A stretch of DNA of 64,000 bases from Streptomyces sp. H27-H5 (GCF_026627505.1 NZ_JAPNLK010000013.1:62001-126000); one strand, 5' to 3'. Positions 25,067 through 34,098 are shown, counted from the stretch's first letter. A program made the numbers and translations. The notes: generated from the sequence alone by a model not told the origin.

Positions 25067-27400
25067 ATGAACACGCCCCTGTCGCCCGCCGAGGAACTGG
25101 CGCTCATCGCCGGCGAACTCGCCCGACTCGACGCCCGTCGGGCCCATCTGACGGCACGCCGCGACTGGTTGCTGCGCCTGCCCCCGACCCCGTGGCCGGC
25201 GGCGCCCGCGCCCGCGCCGCCCTCGCTCCCCGTCAAGGACGCCTCGGGGCGGGGCGCTCAGAACGTGCTGCTGACGTTGGGCGCGGTGCTGCTCTCGGTG
25301 GCCGCGCTCGCCTTCACGCTCGTCAGCTGGGGTTCCCTGGGCATCGCCGGGCGCGCCGCGGTGCTGGCCGCGGTGACGGCGGGGGCGCTCGTCGCGCCGC
25401 TGTCGCTATTGCGTCGCGGGCTGCGGTCCACGGCCGAGTCGGTCGCCGCGCTGGGGTTGTTGCTGACGGTGTTGGACGCGTACGCGGTGCACGCCGTCGG
25501 GATGTCGACCGTCGACGGCACCGCGTACGCGGCGGGTGCGGCCGGCGTCCTGGCGGCGCTCTGGGCCGGGTACGGGTTCGCGTTGCCCCGGCTGCGGCTG
25601 CCGCTGCCCGTCGCCGTGGCGGCGGCGCAGCTCCCGCTGCCGCTGGCGGCGCTCGCCTCCGCGGCGGACCCGATGGGGCTCGGCTGGGCGCTCCTGGCGA
25701 CGGCCGCGCTCGACGTGGTCGCGGCGATGACGGTGCCCCGGGCACGGGCCGCGTGGCCGGCGGGGGCCGTGCTGGGCGTGGCCGCTCTGGCAGTCGGGTG
25801 CGTGGAGTCGGCGGCCGACCCGGGCGCGCCGGCTCCGGCGCTGCTGCTCGCGGCGGGTGCGGCGCTCGGCGTGGCCGTGGCCTGGCGGGTGCCCCGGGCC
25901 TCCGCCGCCGCGCTCGCGGGCGGTCTGGCCGCGGTGGTGGCGGTGGGCGGCCCGCTCTCCCCGCGCTGGGACACGGGCTGGGCGGTGCCGGCGCACCTGG
26001 CGGCGGCCCTGGTCCTGACCCTGCCGGCGGCGTCGGGGGCGGCCTCGGTCCCGGCGGCGGTGCGCCGCGGCCTGGTCCGCGCGGGGCTGGGCGTGGCCGC
26101 GGTGGCGGCGCTCTGGGCGCTGGCGTCGGTGGTCCCGGCGCTGTCGGCCCGGCTGCGGGTGCTCGGCGAGGTGTGGGCGGCGACGACCCCGGAGGTGGAT
26201 CGACCCGGTACGGGCGCGGCGGTGGCGGTGACGCTGCTGGTGACCGCGGGTGCGGCCGCCCTGGCTGCCCGACTGCTCCCGGCCCGGCCCGAGCCCGGGG
26301 TGCTCGCGGTGGCCCTGGGCTGGGCCGGGCTGTTCGCGGCCCCGGTGCTGCTCGGCTTCCCGGTGGCGGCCGTGCTCGTGGCGCAACTGTCGGTGACGGT
26401 GGCCGCGGGGGCGCTCGCGCTGCGGGCCCGGCCCGGCGGTTCCGGTCCCGGGATCGCGGCCGCCGCGTGCGCGCTCCTCGGGGCCGGGAACGTGGCTGTG
26501 GGGGCGCTGGACGGCCGACTGGCCACGGTCCTGGTGCTGGGGGCCCTGACGGCCGCCGGAGCGGTGGGAGCGGCGTACCGGCCCGCACCCGGGTGGGCGC
26601 GGGCCGGGGCCGCGGTGCTCGCCGTGGGTTGGGCCACGGCGCTGGTGGTGGCCCTGTGCGCGCTGTCGGATCTCGCGGTGGTGTGGTGGGCGCCGCCGGT
26701 GCTGGCGGCGCCGGCAGCGGTGGTCGCGTTCGGCCCCCGGTGGGGCGCGGTACGGGTTCCCGCCGAGGCCGCGTCGATCGCGTCGGGGGTACTCGCCCTG
26801 GGCTTGGCGGCCCCCGACCGGCCGGCGCTGGCCCTGGCGCTGGCCCTGGCCGGGGTGGTGTGCGCGGCCGCGGCGGTCCGTGCGGACCGGCGCCGGCTGG
26901 GCTGGGCGGCCTGGGCGCTGTTCGTGGCCGCGACCTGGGTCCGGCTGAGCGCGTCGGGGGTGGCCTGGCCGGAGGCGTACACGTTGCCCGTGACGGTCCC
27001 GGCGCTGGTGGTGGGCTTCGTACGGCGGCGCCGGGACCCGGCCGCCTCGTCTTGGACGGCGTACGGGCCCGGACTGGCGGCGACCGGGCTGCCCACCCTG
27101 ATCGCGGCCTGGGGCGACCCGCACTGGCAGCGGCCGCTGCTGCTGGGTCTGGCGTCACTGGCCCTCACGCTGGTCGGCGCCCGGCAGCGGCTCCAGGCAC
27201 CGCTGCTGCTGGGCGGGGCGACCCTCGCGGCCGTGGCCCTGCACGAGCTGGCCCCGTACGTGGTCCAGGTCGTTGGCGCGCTGCCCAGGTGGCTGCCGCC
27301 GGCGCTGGCCGGCCTGTTGCTGCTGGCGGTGGGGGCGACGTACGAACGGCGGTTGCGCGACGCCCGCCGACTGCGGGCCGCGTTCGGCCGGCTGGGGTGA
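25067..27400 (+). CDS. Large polytopic membrane protein (SCO7613 C-terminal-domain type)
   Basis: A 777-residue, very Ala/Val/Leu-rich protein. After a short soluble N-terminus with a helix PAEELALIAGELARLDARRA and a Pro/Ala linker, the rest is a run of more than 20 hydrophobic helices. Examples are NVLLTLGAVLLSVAALAFTL near the start and LAGLLLLAVGATYERRL at the end. It fits the Streptomyces membrane proteins annotated with an SCO7613 C-terminal domain; function is unknown. The ATG at 25067 begins MNTPLSPAEELALI. It sits between two tRNA-Val genes of the opposite strand. Confidence 0.8.
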   Translation: MNTPLSPAEELALIAGELARLDARRAHLTARRDWLLRLPPTPWPAAPAPAPPSLPVKDASGRGAQNVLLTLGAVLLSVAALAFTLVSWGSLGIAGRAAVLAAVTAGALVAPLSLLRRGLRSTAESVAALGLLLTVLDAYAVHAVGMSTVDGTAYAAGAAGVLAALWAGYGFALPRLRLPLPVAVAAAQLPLPLAALASAADPMGLGWALLATAALDVVAAMTVPRARAAWPAGAVLGVAALAVGCVESAADPGAPAPALLLAAGAALGVAVAWRVPRASAAALAGGLAAVVAVGGPLSPRWDTGWAVPAHLAAALVLTLPAASGAASVPAAVRRGLVRAGLGVAAVAALWALASVVPALSARLRVLGEVWAATTPEVDRPGTGAAVAVTLLVTAGAAALAARLLPARPEPGVLAVALGWAGLFAAPVLLGFPVAAVLVAQLSVTVAAGALALRARPGGSGPGIAAAACALLGAGNVAVGALDGRLATVLVLGALTAAGAVGAAYRPAPGWARAGAAVLAVGWATALVVALCALSDLAVVWWAPPVLAAPAAVVAFGPRWGAVRVPAEAASIASGVLALGLAAPDRPALALALALAGVVCAAAAVRADRRRLGWAAWALFVAATWVRLSASGVAWPEAYTLPVTVPALVVGFVRRRRDPAASSWTAYGPGLAATGLPTLIAAWGDPHWQRPLLLGLASLALTLVGARQRLQAPLLLGGATLAAVALHELAPYVVQVVGALPRWLPPALAGLLLLAVGATYERRLRDARRLRAAFGRLG

Positions 27401-27418
27401 CACGCCCGGGAAACGCCG

Positions 27419-27450
27419 GAGGCCCGGAGACGGTGAAGTCTCCGGGCCTC
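27419..27450. terminator. Bidirectional terminator between membrane protein and tRNA-Val
   Basis: A 13-bp perfect stem (GAGGCCCGGAGAC at 27419-27431 with its complement at 27438-27450) has the loop GGTGAA. It lies 19 bases after the membrane-protein stop and 10 bases past the end of the convergent tRNA. Confidence 0.85.
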
Positions 27451-27459
27451 TGGTCCGGG

Positions 27460-27531
27460 TGGGCGATACTGGGTTCGAACCAGTGACCCCTTCGGTGTGA
27501 ACGAAGTGCTCTCCCACTGAGCTAATCGCCC
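27460..27531 (-). tRNA. tRNA-Val (anticodon CAC), copy 2
   Basis: A 72-base cloverleaf on the minus strand with acceptor GGGCGAT/ATCGCCC, anticodon loop TTCACAC (CAC) and T loop TTCGAAC. It differs from copy 1 in the D loop (AGTGGGA against AGCGGGA) and in one T-loop base. CCA is not encoded. Confidence 0.97.
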
Positions 27532-27587
27532 GGACGCACCGCAAACATTACCGCATGTCAGCGGTGCTCCCCGCCATCAGGGACGGA

Positions 27588-28025
27588 TCACTGGTCCTTG
27601 ATGTTCCACGGCAGCATCAGGCCGTACTTCCACAGGTAGAAGCCGACCAGCACGCCGGCGATCACGAGGCCGACGCTGGTCAGGATGATGTTGCGGCGGC
27701 GCACCTTCGGGTCGAGCGCCTTCTGGGCCGCCTCGGCCACCTTGCGCTTCGTCCAGCGCAGCACGACCTGCGCCCAGGCGAACTCGGTGCCCCAGATGAA
27801 CAGGCCGGCGAAGATCGCGACCCATCCCGGGCCCGGCAGGACGAGCATCGCCACACCGGCGGCGATGATGGCCAGGCCGACGACGAAGACGCCGACCTGC
27901 CAGCTCAGGTGCAGACTGCGCCGGGCCTTGACGAAGGCGGGCGCCCTCGACACGTGCGGCTTCTCGTCCGGTTCCGTCTCACTGGTCGCGGACTCGTGGG
28001 TCTCGCGGTCACTCCCCGTATTCAT
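27588..28025 (-). CDS. TIGR02611-type PGPGW membrane protein
   Basis: A 145-residue protein with a polar N-terminus (about 40 residues), two close membrane helices around the signature LVLPGPGWVAIFAGLFIWGT, and another helical pair near the C-terminus (IILTSVGLVIAGVLVGFYLW). The PGPGW motif defines this actinobacterial family; function is unknown. The gene is divergent from ssgB, as it is in other Streptomyces, and its 3' end faces the tRNA-Val gene. Confidence 0.88.
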   Translation of the reverse strand: MNTGSDRETHESATSETEPDEKPHVSRAPAFVKARRSLHLSWQVGVFVVGLAIIAAGVAMLVLPGPGWVAIFAGLFIWGTEFAWAQVVLRWTKRKVAEAAQKALDPKVRRRNIILTSVGLVIAGVLVGFYLWKYGLMLPWNIKDQ

Positions 28026-28202
28026 GCCACCGAATCTACCCGAGCCGGATACACGCGTGAACGGTGGTTTGGATCCGCCGTTCGAGGGACCCAGAGGTCC
28101 GCAAAACGGTCAGAGGGGTTTACAACGGCACCGTAGGTGGCATGTCGATTTCGCCGACGTGCGAATCCCCGAGCGCACACTGAGCGAAAGGCCCTGGCGC
28201 TT

Positions 28203-28616
28203 ATGAACACCACGGTCAGCTGCGAGCTGCACCTGCGCCTCGTTGTGTCGAGCGAGTCCTCACTGCCTGTTCCCGCGGGCCTGCGGTATGACACGGCCGA
28301 CCCCTACGCCGTGCACGCCACCTTCCACACCGGCGCCGAGGAGACGGTCGAATGGGTATTCGCCCGCGACCTCCTCGCCGAGGGCCTCCACCGGCCCACC
28401 GGTACCGGCGACGTCCGCGTCTGGCCGTCCCGCAGCCACGGTCAGGGCGTCGTCTGCATCGCCCTGAGCTCACCGGAGGGAGAAGCACTGCTCGAAGCAC
28501 CCGCCCGAGCACTCGAGTCGTTCCTCAAGCGGACGGACGCCGCGGTCCCACCCGGGACCGAACACCGGCACTTCGACCTCGACAAGGAGCTCTCCCACAT
28601 CCTGGCCGAAAGCTGA
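28203..28616 (+). CDS. ssgB: Sporulation septation protein SsgB
   Basis: The 137-residue protein is recognised as SsgB (S. coelicolor SCO1541), the SsgA-like protein that positions FtsZ at the sites of sporulation septa in aerial hyphae. Conserved stretches include SCELHLRLVVSSESSLPVPA, DPYAVHATFHTGAEETVEW and PGTEHRHFDLDKELSHIL. It has no membrane segment; at the membrane it acts through SsgA and FtsZ. The ATG at 28203 matches the known start. SsgB is highly conserved and restricted to morphologically complex actinomycetes, which makes it the best taxonomic marker in the window. Confidence 0.97.
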   Translation: MNTTVSCELHLRLVVSSESSLPVPAGLRYDTADPYAVHATFHTGAEETVEWVFARDLLAEGLHRPTGTGDVRVWPSRSHGQGVVCIALSSPEGEALLEAPARALESFLKRTDAAVPPGTEHRHFDLDKELSHILAES

Positions 28617-28815
28617 GCCAGGCCTACACCGGCGCGACACCGTCCGACTCGGGGCGACGGTGCGCGTCGGACAACCACATACGGCCGTACCGGCGCTGTT
28701 CTCGCGGGAGCCAACCGCGAGGGCGGCGCCGGTGCGCTTCGCGGAGGACCCGCTAGAGTCGGCCCCCAAGTGACGGCAGGCCCGTCGTCGCAGGCCCGCC
28801 CTTCAGGGAGACCTC

Positions 28816-29436
28816 GTGCAGATCCCCCACGACACCCGTCGCGCGCTCGACGTCGTCGTCGCGCTGGTGAACACCGCGGCCGAGCCCGGCCGCACGGACG
28901 GGCTGCCGGACCTGGGCGCACTGCGCGGATTCGTCCGCGAGTACGCGATCAGCGACGTCGGCGAGCTCGGCGCCCGCGACCTGTCCGGGGTGCGCACGGT
29001 GCGCGGCAAGTTCGCCAAGGTGTTCGCGGCGCCGAACTCGCGCGCGGCCGCCACGCAGATCAACGAACTGGTGGCCACGGCGGGCACGACGCCCCGCCTG
29101 ACCGACCACGACGGCTACGACTGGCACGTGCACTACTTCGCGCCCGGCGCCTCGCTGGGTGACCACCTGGCCGCGGACGGCGGCATGGCGCTGGCCTTCA
29201 TCGTGGTCTCCGGCGAGGAGGAGCGGCTGCGCCGCTGCGAGGCACCGGACTGCCGGCGCGCCTTCGTGGACCTGTCCCGGAACCGGTCGCGTCGCTACTG
29301 CGACAGCCGGACCTGCGGGAACCGGTTGCACGTGGCGGCCTACCGGGCGCGTCGCAAGGAAGCGGACGCGCACGGGTCAGAGCAGGAAGAGGTCGTGCAC
29401 GGCGGCGAGCAGCAGCAGGGTTCCGATCACCCCTAG
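28816..29436 (+). CDS. CGNR zinc-finger protein
   Basis: A 206-residue protein. The N-terminal part (about 150 residues) matches the usual ABATE-type domain preceding CGNR fingers. The finger is CEAPDCRRAFVD, then SRRYCDSRTCGNRLHVAAYR, with four cysteines and the CGNR motif. Such proteins are considered DNA-binding regulators in actinobacteria. The GTG at 28816 follows a GGAGA ribosome site. The last 20 codons overlap a small convergent gene on the other strand. A TAGAGT -10-like element lies at 28754-28759 but no good -35 was seen. Confidence 0.88.
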   Translation: MQIPHDTRRALDVVVALVNTAAEPGRTDGLPDLGALRGFVREYAISDVGELGARDLSGVRTVRGKFAKVFAAPNSRAAATQINELVATAGTTPRLTDHDGYDWHVHYFAPGASLGDHLAADGGMALAFIVVSGEEERLRRCEAPDCRRAFVDLSRNRSRRYCDSRTCGNRLHVAAYRARRKEADAHGSEQEEVVHGGEQQQGSDHP

Positions 29437-29553
29437 GAAGATCATCAAGGGCGGCTGGGAGAGCGCGAAGAGACAACCGCGTCCTTCTGGGGCGACGGGG
29501 GCCTCGGCGACGGGGGCGGGAGCCTGCGGCTCACCCTGCGATGTGTCGAGCAT
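29377..29553 (-). CDS. Small single-pass membrane protein
   Basis: A 58-residue protein starting MLDTSQGEPQAPAPVAEAP, with a Pro/Ala-rich N-terminus and one C-terminal helix LMIFLGVIGTLLLLAAVHDL. It is convergent with the CGNR gene and their coding ends overlap by 60 bases. The clear membrane helix and the small size fit a real short gene, but no family is recognised. Confidence 0.6.
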   Translation of the reverse strand: MLDTSQGEPQAPAPVAEAPVAPEGRGCLFALSQPPLMIFLGVIGTLLLLAAVHDLFLL

Positions 29554-29692
29554 GTCGGGGCGATGATCGCGCAGCGCGCCCCGATCCGGCACTCAACACG
29601 CCAACGAACACGCGGGAGTTCGTCAGTTCCCGTCCGTTCGTACACGCCCCGCCCGCGCCTCGGGGCCCGGCCCCGGCGGGGGCCCGACCGGA

Positions 29693-30142
29693 TCAGATGC
29701 CGTGCTTCTTGAGGATGGCCTCGATGTCGGAGAAGTCGTCCGCGGGGGCCGCCGGGGCCTGGCCCGCGGCGGGCCGGGGCACGCCGGCGCCGAGGGAGGG
29801 CGCGGAGGCGTTCGGGGCGACGGCCTCGGGTGCCTGACGGCCCTTGGCGGCCCTGGGCTCCTCCGCAGGCTTCCCGCCCTTGGCGAGCGCCCGGCGTTCG
29901 ACGGCGCGGGTGGTCATGAAGAGCAGCCAGGACAGACCGAGGAGCCCGAAGCCGATCCAGACGGACGGCTTGAAGACCATCCCGGACACCCACTCCACGA
30001 CGCCCGTCAGCACCAGGGCCACGGGGATGAGCGAGTAGGCGGCGATCCGGGTGGCGGCCAGGAAGCGCTTGCGGTAAGCCGTCACCGCGGCCAAGCCCAG
30101 GCCCGCCGCGGACACCGCGGAACATGTGGTCTCGGCAAGCAT
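29693..30142 (-). CDS. Conserved membrane protein, unknown function
   Basis: A 149-residue protein with three membrane helices (SAVSAAGLGLAAVTAYRKR, IAAYSLIPVALVLTGVVEWV, SVWIGFGLLGLSWLLFM). A soluble tail of about 65 residues rich in Ala/Pro follows, ending in the conserved-looking motif DDFSDIEAILKKHGI. The start MLAETTCSA at 30142 was chosen because it places the first helix near the N-terminus. The C-terminal acidic/amphipathic motif after a flexible linker suggests a docking peptide. Confidence 0.7.
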   Translation of the reverse strand: MLAETTCSAVSAAGLGLAAVTAYRKRFLAATRIAAYSLIPVALVLTGVVEWVSGMVFKPSVWIGFGLLGLSWLLFMTTRAVERRALAKGGKPAEEPRAAKGRQAPEAVAPNASAPSLGAGVPRPAAGQAPAAPADDFSDIEAILKKHGI

Positions 30143-30339
30143 GCTGTCCTCCAGGGCAGGGCTGTGAGTCAGGCTTGGGCGTTCTGTCCCTATCCATCCT
30201 GCACCGGGCGATGCCGCCGCGGCCACGTCCGGAACCGATCCCGCGGCGATCTCCGGGTCATCTCCGGGTCGCGCCTCCTCCCCGGGTACCGGTGGGTGGG
30301 GGTGCTCGGAGGTCCGGACACTGCTGGGAGACTGTTCCC

Positions 30340-30861
30340 ATGACCGATTCCCACGCCCCCGCCGCCTCCCCCGCCCCCGTCGTCCTGGAGGTGTGGTGCG
30401 AGCTCCAGTGCCCCGACTGTCACGCCGCCCTGGAGGACGTGCGCGCCCTGCGGGCCCGTTACGGCGACCGGCTGGACATCGTGCTGCGCCATTTCCCGCT
30501 GGAGAAGCACAAGCACTCCTTCGCCGCCGCGCAGGCCGCCGAGGAGGCCGTGGAGCAGGGCCAGGGCTGGCCGTACGCGGAGGCCGTGCTGGCCCGCACC
30601 GCGGAGCTCACCCGGGTCGGCGAGCCCGTCCTGCTGGACGTGGCACGCGAACTCGGCCTGGATGTCGAGGAGTTCGACACCGCGCTGGTCGACGGGCGGC
30701 ACATCCTGATCGTCGACGCCGACCAGGCCGAGGGCAAGGCGATCGGCGTGACCGGCACCCCGACGTACGTGATCGGCGGCGAACGCCTCGACGGCGGCAA
30801 GAGCCAGGACGGCCTGCGCGCCCGCATCGAGGAGATCGCCGACCGCCTGCTGGCCCTCTGA
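30340..30861 (+). CDS. DsbA-family thioredoxin-fold protein
   Basis: A 173-residue cytoplasmic-looking protein (no signal peptide) with the thioredoxin-fold redox motif CPDC in WCELQCPDCHAALEDV. A helical insertion follows, then the cis-proline loop GVTGTPTYVIGGERLDGG. It fits the DsbA/FrnE-like group of thiol oxidoreductases. The substrate is unknown. It is convergent with the tandem GNAT gene, with only 12 bases between the stops. Confidence 0.88.
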   Translation: MTDSHAPAASPAPVVLEVWCELQCPDCHAALEDVRALRARYGDRLDIVLRHFPLEKHKHSFAAAQAAEEAVEQGQGWPYAEAVLARTAELTRVGEPVLLDVARELGLDVEEFDTALVDGRHILIVDADQAEGKAIGVTGTPTYVIGGERLDGGKSQDGLRARIEEIADRLLAL

Positions 30862-30873
30862 CCGGGTTCTCGC

Positions 30874-31698
30874 TCAGAGCAGGTCCTTGGCGAGGTTCAG
30901 GCGGGTCGTGCGGTAGCCGAGGGACTCGTAGAGCCGTCGGGCCGGGGTGTTGGTGGTGAAGACGTGGAGCGCCAGGGTCCGTTGGCCGTCGGCGAGGGCC
31001 ACGCGTTCGGCGAGCAGCATCAGGTCCCGGCCGTGGCCGCGCCCGCGGTGCTCCTCGGCCACCTCGACGTCGAAGACGTACGCGCCCTCGTCGAGCCGCG
31101 CGATCCACAGGGTCCCGACGGTGGCGCCGCCCGCCTCCAGGACGGACAGCGAGACGCCCGGACTGGCCAGTCCCCGGGGCAGGTTGGTGTCGTGGTCGGC
31201 CTCCGACTTGGCGGCCGCGGCCTGGGGGGACATGCCCCGCTCGACCCAGAGCGCGGCGTAGCTCGCGCGGGCGAGGGCCTCCCACTCCTCGTACTCGGCC
31301 GGCGTCATGGGCCGGCCGGTCACCCCCTCGCGCGCGGCGGGCGGCTCGGCGGGGAGTTTCTTGGCCATGTTCCGGCCGTGCTCGACGTACCCGAGGGTCT
31401 CGACCAACCGCCGGCCGCCCGCCGAGTCGGCCGGCACCGAGACGCGGACCCGACGGCAGCCCCAGCCCCGCAGCACCTCCTCCGCGGCGAGCGCCGCGAC
31501 GGTGGCCCGGCCCCGCCGGCGGTCGGGCTCGTCGACGGCGAGGTCGCGGATCTCGCCGACGGCGGGCCCGAAGGGGGTGTCCGTGGCGATCGTCAGCGCG
31601 CCGACGCGCCTGCTGTTGACGCGGATCTCGTACGGGCGCGAGCGCGCGCCCCCGTCGCTCTGCTGAAGCGGCCCGCTCGGCCGCAGGGTGGTGGTCAT
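30874..31698 (-). CDS. Tandem GNAT-domain acetyltransferase
   Basis: A 274-residue protein with two GNAT domains. The first has IRDLAVDEPDRRRGRATVAA and ETLGYVEHG. The second has FDVEVAEEHRGRGHGRDLML and the terminal ARRLYESLGYRTTRLNLAKDLL. The second acetyl-CoA site (RGRGHG) is closer to the consensus than the first, so the C-terminal domain is the more likely catalytic one. The substrate cannot be told. It is separated by 55 bases from the pabC-like gene, the two being transcribed in the same direction. Confidence 0.85.
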   Translation of the reverse strand: MTTTLRPSGPLQQSDGGARSRPYEIRVNSRRVGALTIATDTPFGPAVGEIRDLAVDEPDRRRGRATVAALAAEEVLRGWGCRRVRVSVPADSAGGRRLVETLGYVEHGRNMAKKLPAEPPAAREGVTGRPMTPAEYEEWEALARASYAALWVERGMSPQAAAAKSEADHDTNLPRGLASPGVSLSVLEAGGATVGTLWIARLDEGAYVFDVEVAEEHRGRGHGRDLMLLAERVALADGQRTLALHVFTTNTPARRLYESLGYRTTRLNLAKDLL

Positions 31699-31753
31699 CG
31701 TCGAGTTCTACCCGCCGGGCGGCCGCCGCGACAGTGCCCGCCCCCGACGGCGG

Positions 31754-32572
31754 CTACGGATCGAGGTCCGCGCCCGCCTGCTCGTCGAAGATCCGCATCG
31801 CGCGGGCGGTGACCGGCCCGGGGCCGGCGAGTTCTCGCCCGTCGATCCGGTGGACGGCCTGGACGTCGCGCAGGGTCGAGGTGAGGAAGACCTCCTCGGC
31901 GTGCTCCAGGGCGTCGAGCGGCAGATCGGTCTCCTTGGCACCGATCCACCGCGCGGTCAGGGCCCGGGTGATGCCCGCGAGGCAACCCGAGGAGACCGGC
32001 GGGGTGTGCGCCTGTCCGTCGAGAACCACGAAGACGTTGGAGCCGGTGCCCTCACAGAGCCGTCCGACGGTGTTGCCGAACAGGGCCTCGCTGGCCCCGC
32101 CCGCGTGCGCGCGGGCGAGCGCCACCACGTTCTCGGCGTACGAGGTGGTCTTCAGCCCGGTCACGGCCGAGCGCTCGTTGCGCACCCACGGGACGGTGAT
32201 CACGGCGGTGGTGTCCGGGCGGCGAACCGTCGGACCGACCGCGACGACCAGGGTGGGACCGGCCTCCCCGCGATCGGATCCGAGCGGGGACACCCCGCCG
32301 GTGTAGGTGATCCGCAGCCGACCGAGCGGCATCGGGTTGGACTTCAGCACCTCGGCGCAGGCCCGGCGCACCTCGTCGAGGTCGGGGTCGGGCAGGCCGA
32401 GGCCGCGCGCCGAGCGGGTCAGCCGGTCCAGGTGGCGGGTGAGCGCGAAGGCGTGCCCGTCGCTCGCCCGGAGCGTCTCGAAGACGCCGTCCCCCACGGT
32501 CAGCCCGTGGTCCAGCACCGACACCTTCGCGTCGTCCACGTCCCGCAATGTGCCGCCGAGCCAGATCTTCAC
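31754..32572 (-). CDS. Class IV aminotransferase, probable aminodeoxychorismate lyase
   Basis: A 272-residue fold-type IV PLP enzyme. The catalytic lysine is in TGLKTTSYAENV, the family opening VSVLDHGLTVGDGVFETLRA is present, and the phosphate-binding part is CEGTGSNVFVV followed by SGCLAGITR. Paired with the chorismate-binding gene it most likely releases pyruvate from 4-amino-4-deoxychorismate to give p-aminobenzoate for folate. A D-amino-acid or branched-chain aminotransferase role is the alternative. The GTG start at 32572 overlaps the upstream stop by 4 bases (GTGA). Confidence 0.85.
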   Translation of the reverse strand: MKIWLGGTLRDVDDAKVSVLDHGLTVGDGVFETLRASDGHAFALTRHLDRLTRSARGLGLPDPDLDEVRRACAEVLKSNPMPLGRLRITYTGGVSPLGSDRGEAGPTLVVAVGPTVRRPDTTAVITVPWVRNERSAVTGLKTTSYAENVVALARAHAGGASEALFGNTVGRLCEGTGSNVFVVLDGQAHTPPVSSGCLAGITRALTARWIGAKETDLPLDALEHAEEVFLTSTLRDVQAVHRIDGRELAGPGPVTARAMRIFDEQAGADLDP

Positions 32573-33636
32573 CGCACGCTCCCCGCGCTCAGCCCGTGCG
32601 TCTCGGGCGTGCCGGAGGCGACGCCGAGCAGCCGGGCGGCCTTCAATTCCGTTTCCGCCCATTCGCGGTCCGGGTCGGACCCCCAGGTGATCCCCGCGCC
32701 GGTGCCGAAGCACAGGCGGGGTCCGCCCGCTGCCGCGCGGTCGATCCAGAAGGTCCGGATGCCGACGGCGAGCTCGGCGGTGCCCTGATCGGCGTCGACC
32801 CACCCGATGCCGCCACAGTAGGGGCCGCGCGGGGCGGTCTCCAGCTCTTCGATGATCCGCAGCGCGGAGGATTTGGGGGCGCCGGTCACCGAACCGGGCG
32901 GGAAGGTCGCGCCGAGCAGCTCCGCCCAGCCCGCGCCCTCGGCGAGTTCGCCGCTGACGGTGGACACGAGGTGGACCAGCCCGGGGTGCTCCTCGACCTC
33001 GCACAGGGCGGGGACGGCGACGGAGCCGGTGGCGCAGACGCGGCCGAGGTCGTTGCGTACCAGGTCGGCGATCATCACGTTCTCGGCGTGGTCCTTGGGG
33101 AGCAGGTCGGCCACCGTCCGGCCGGTTCCCTTGATGGGGCCCGACTCCACGTGACGGCCGCTGCGGCGCAGGTACAGCTCGGGCGAGGCGGTCGCGATCT
33201 CGACGCCGCGCGCCGGCAGCCGAATCGTTCCTGCGTAGGGCGCCGGGTTGCCGCGCGCGAGCAGTGCGGTGAGGGCGTCCACGTCGGCGGTGGCCGCGTC
33301 GGGCAGCGGCGCGGACATCACCCGGCACAGGTTCGCCTGGTAGACCTCGCCCTTCGCGATGTACTCGCGCACGCGCCGGACGCCGGCCACGTACGCGGCG
33401 CGGTCGAGCGAGGAGACCCAGCCGTCGGCGGCGGGACCGCGCCAGGCGCCGGGCACCGGCGCGGGAACGGGGTCGGGGCGTACGTCGCCGAACCGCGCGC
33501 AGACCAGTCGACCCTCGAAGTCGGCGGCCACGGCCCAGAAGCCGGTGGAGTCGAGGGCGGAGGGGTCGCTGGTGACATCGCGGAGATCGGTCGCGAGGCG
33601 GCCGCCGAAGCGGGCCAAGGGGGGCAGGTCGTGCAC
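32569..33636 (-). CDS. Chorismate-binding protein, PabB-like
   Basis: A 355-residue protein of the anthranilate/aminodeoxychorismate synthase component I family. Motifs include the PIKGTGRTV lysine block, DLVRNDLGRVC, the TFPPGSVTGAPK block, and CFGTGAGITWGSDP near the C-terminus. The short N-terminal domain and the partner pabC-like gene favour aminodeoxychorismate synthase (p-aminobenzoate route) over TrpE. The GTG start at 33636 (VHDLPPLARFGG) was chosen because upstream in-frame sequence runs antisense into the tRNA operon promoter region. Confidence 0.85.
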   Translation of the reverse strand: MHDLPPLARFGGRLATDLRDVTSDPSALDSTGFWAVAADFEGRLVCARFGDVRPDPVPAPVPGAWRGPAADGWVSSLDRAAYVAGVRRVREYIAKGEVYQANLCRVMSAPLPDAATADVDALTALLARGNPAPYAGTIRLPARGVEIATASPELYLRRSGRHVESGPIKGTGRTVADLLPKDHAENVMIADLVRNDLGRVCATGSVAVPALCEVEEHPGLVHLVSTVSGELAEGAGWAELLGATFPPGSVTGAPKSSALRIIEELETAPRGPYCGGIGWVDADQGTAELAVGIRTFWIDRAAAGGPRLCFGTGAGITWGSDPDREWAETELKAARLLGVASGTPETHGLSAGSVR

Positions 33637-33733
33637 GGCTGCGAGTCTATGACCGGTGACGGGATCCCGCCGGTGAGGTGACGGCCGGGTGACCGGCGGT
33701 GATCGACCGGCAGCACGCTGCGGAAACGCGTTT

Positions 33734-33761
33734 TTGAGCTGGCCCGGGAATCCGCTAGAGT
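33734..33761 (+). promoter_or_regulatory. Promoter of the tRNA Gly-Cys-Val operon
   Basis: TTGAGC (33734-33739) and TAGAGT (33756-33761) are spaced by 16 bases. About 55 bases separate the -10 from the first tRNA. This is the only clear signal in the 180-base gap between pabB and the tRNA genes. Confidence 0.65.
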
Positions 33762-33816
33762 TCAACACGTCGCCAGGGAGCGAAGGGGCAACCCCCCGGA
33801 GCAAACACGGTGACCT

Positions 33817-33889
<73 letters not shown>

Positions 33890-33932
33890 CGAAGTGGGGG
33901 ATCATCTTCCCGAGAACCCCCCACGGCTCCAT

Positions 33933-34006
33933 GGTGGAGTGGCCGAGAGGCGAGGCAACGGCCTGCAAAGCCGTCTACACGGGTTCAAATCCCGTCTCCA
34001 CCTCCA
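33933..34006 (+). tRNA. tRNA-Cys (anticodon GCA)
   Basis: Acceptor GGTGGAG/CTCCACC, anticodon arm ACGGC-CTGCAAA-GCCGT giving GCA, and discriminator T. The 3' CCA is encoded (34004-34006). It lies 43 bases after tRNA-Gly. Confidence 0.96.
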
Positions 34007-34007
34007 A

Positions 34008-34079
34008 GGACGATTAGCTCAGCGGGAGAGCGCTTCCCTGACACGGAAGAGGTCACTGGTTCAATCCCAGTATCGTCCA
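34008..34079 (+). tRNA. tRNA-Val (anticodon GAC), copy 1
   Basis: A 72-base cloverleaf with acceptor GGACGAT/ATCGTCC and anticodon arm CTTCC-CTGACAC-GGAAG giving GAC. It starts one base after the CCA of tRNA-Cys. Its acceptor stem differs from the other two copies at matched positions (GGAC against GCGC), so pairing is kept. CCA is not encoded. Confidence 0.97.
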
Positions 34080-34098
34080 CTGGTCCGCAAGGATCCCC

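Noticed and set aside
25030..27486. Alternative long frames over the 777-residue membrane protein
   Set aside because: Gly/Arg-rich or Ala/Thr-rich shadow translations. The chosen frame gives regular membrane helices and ends before a terminator.
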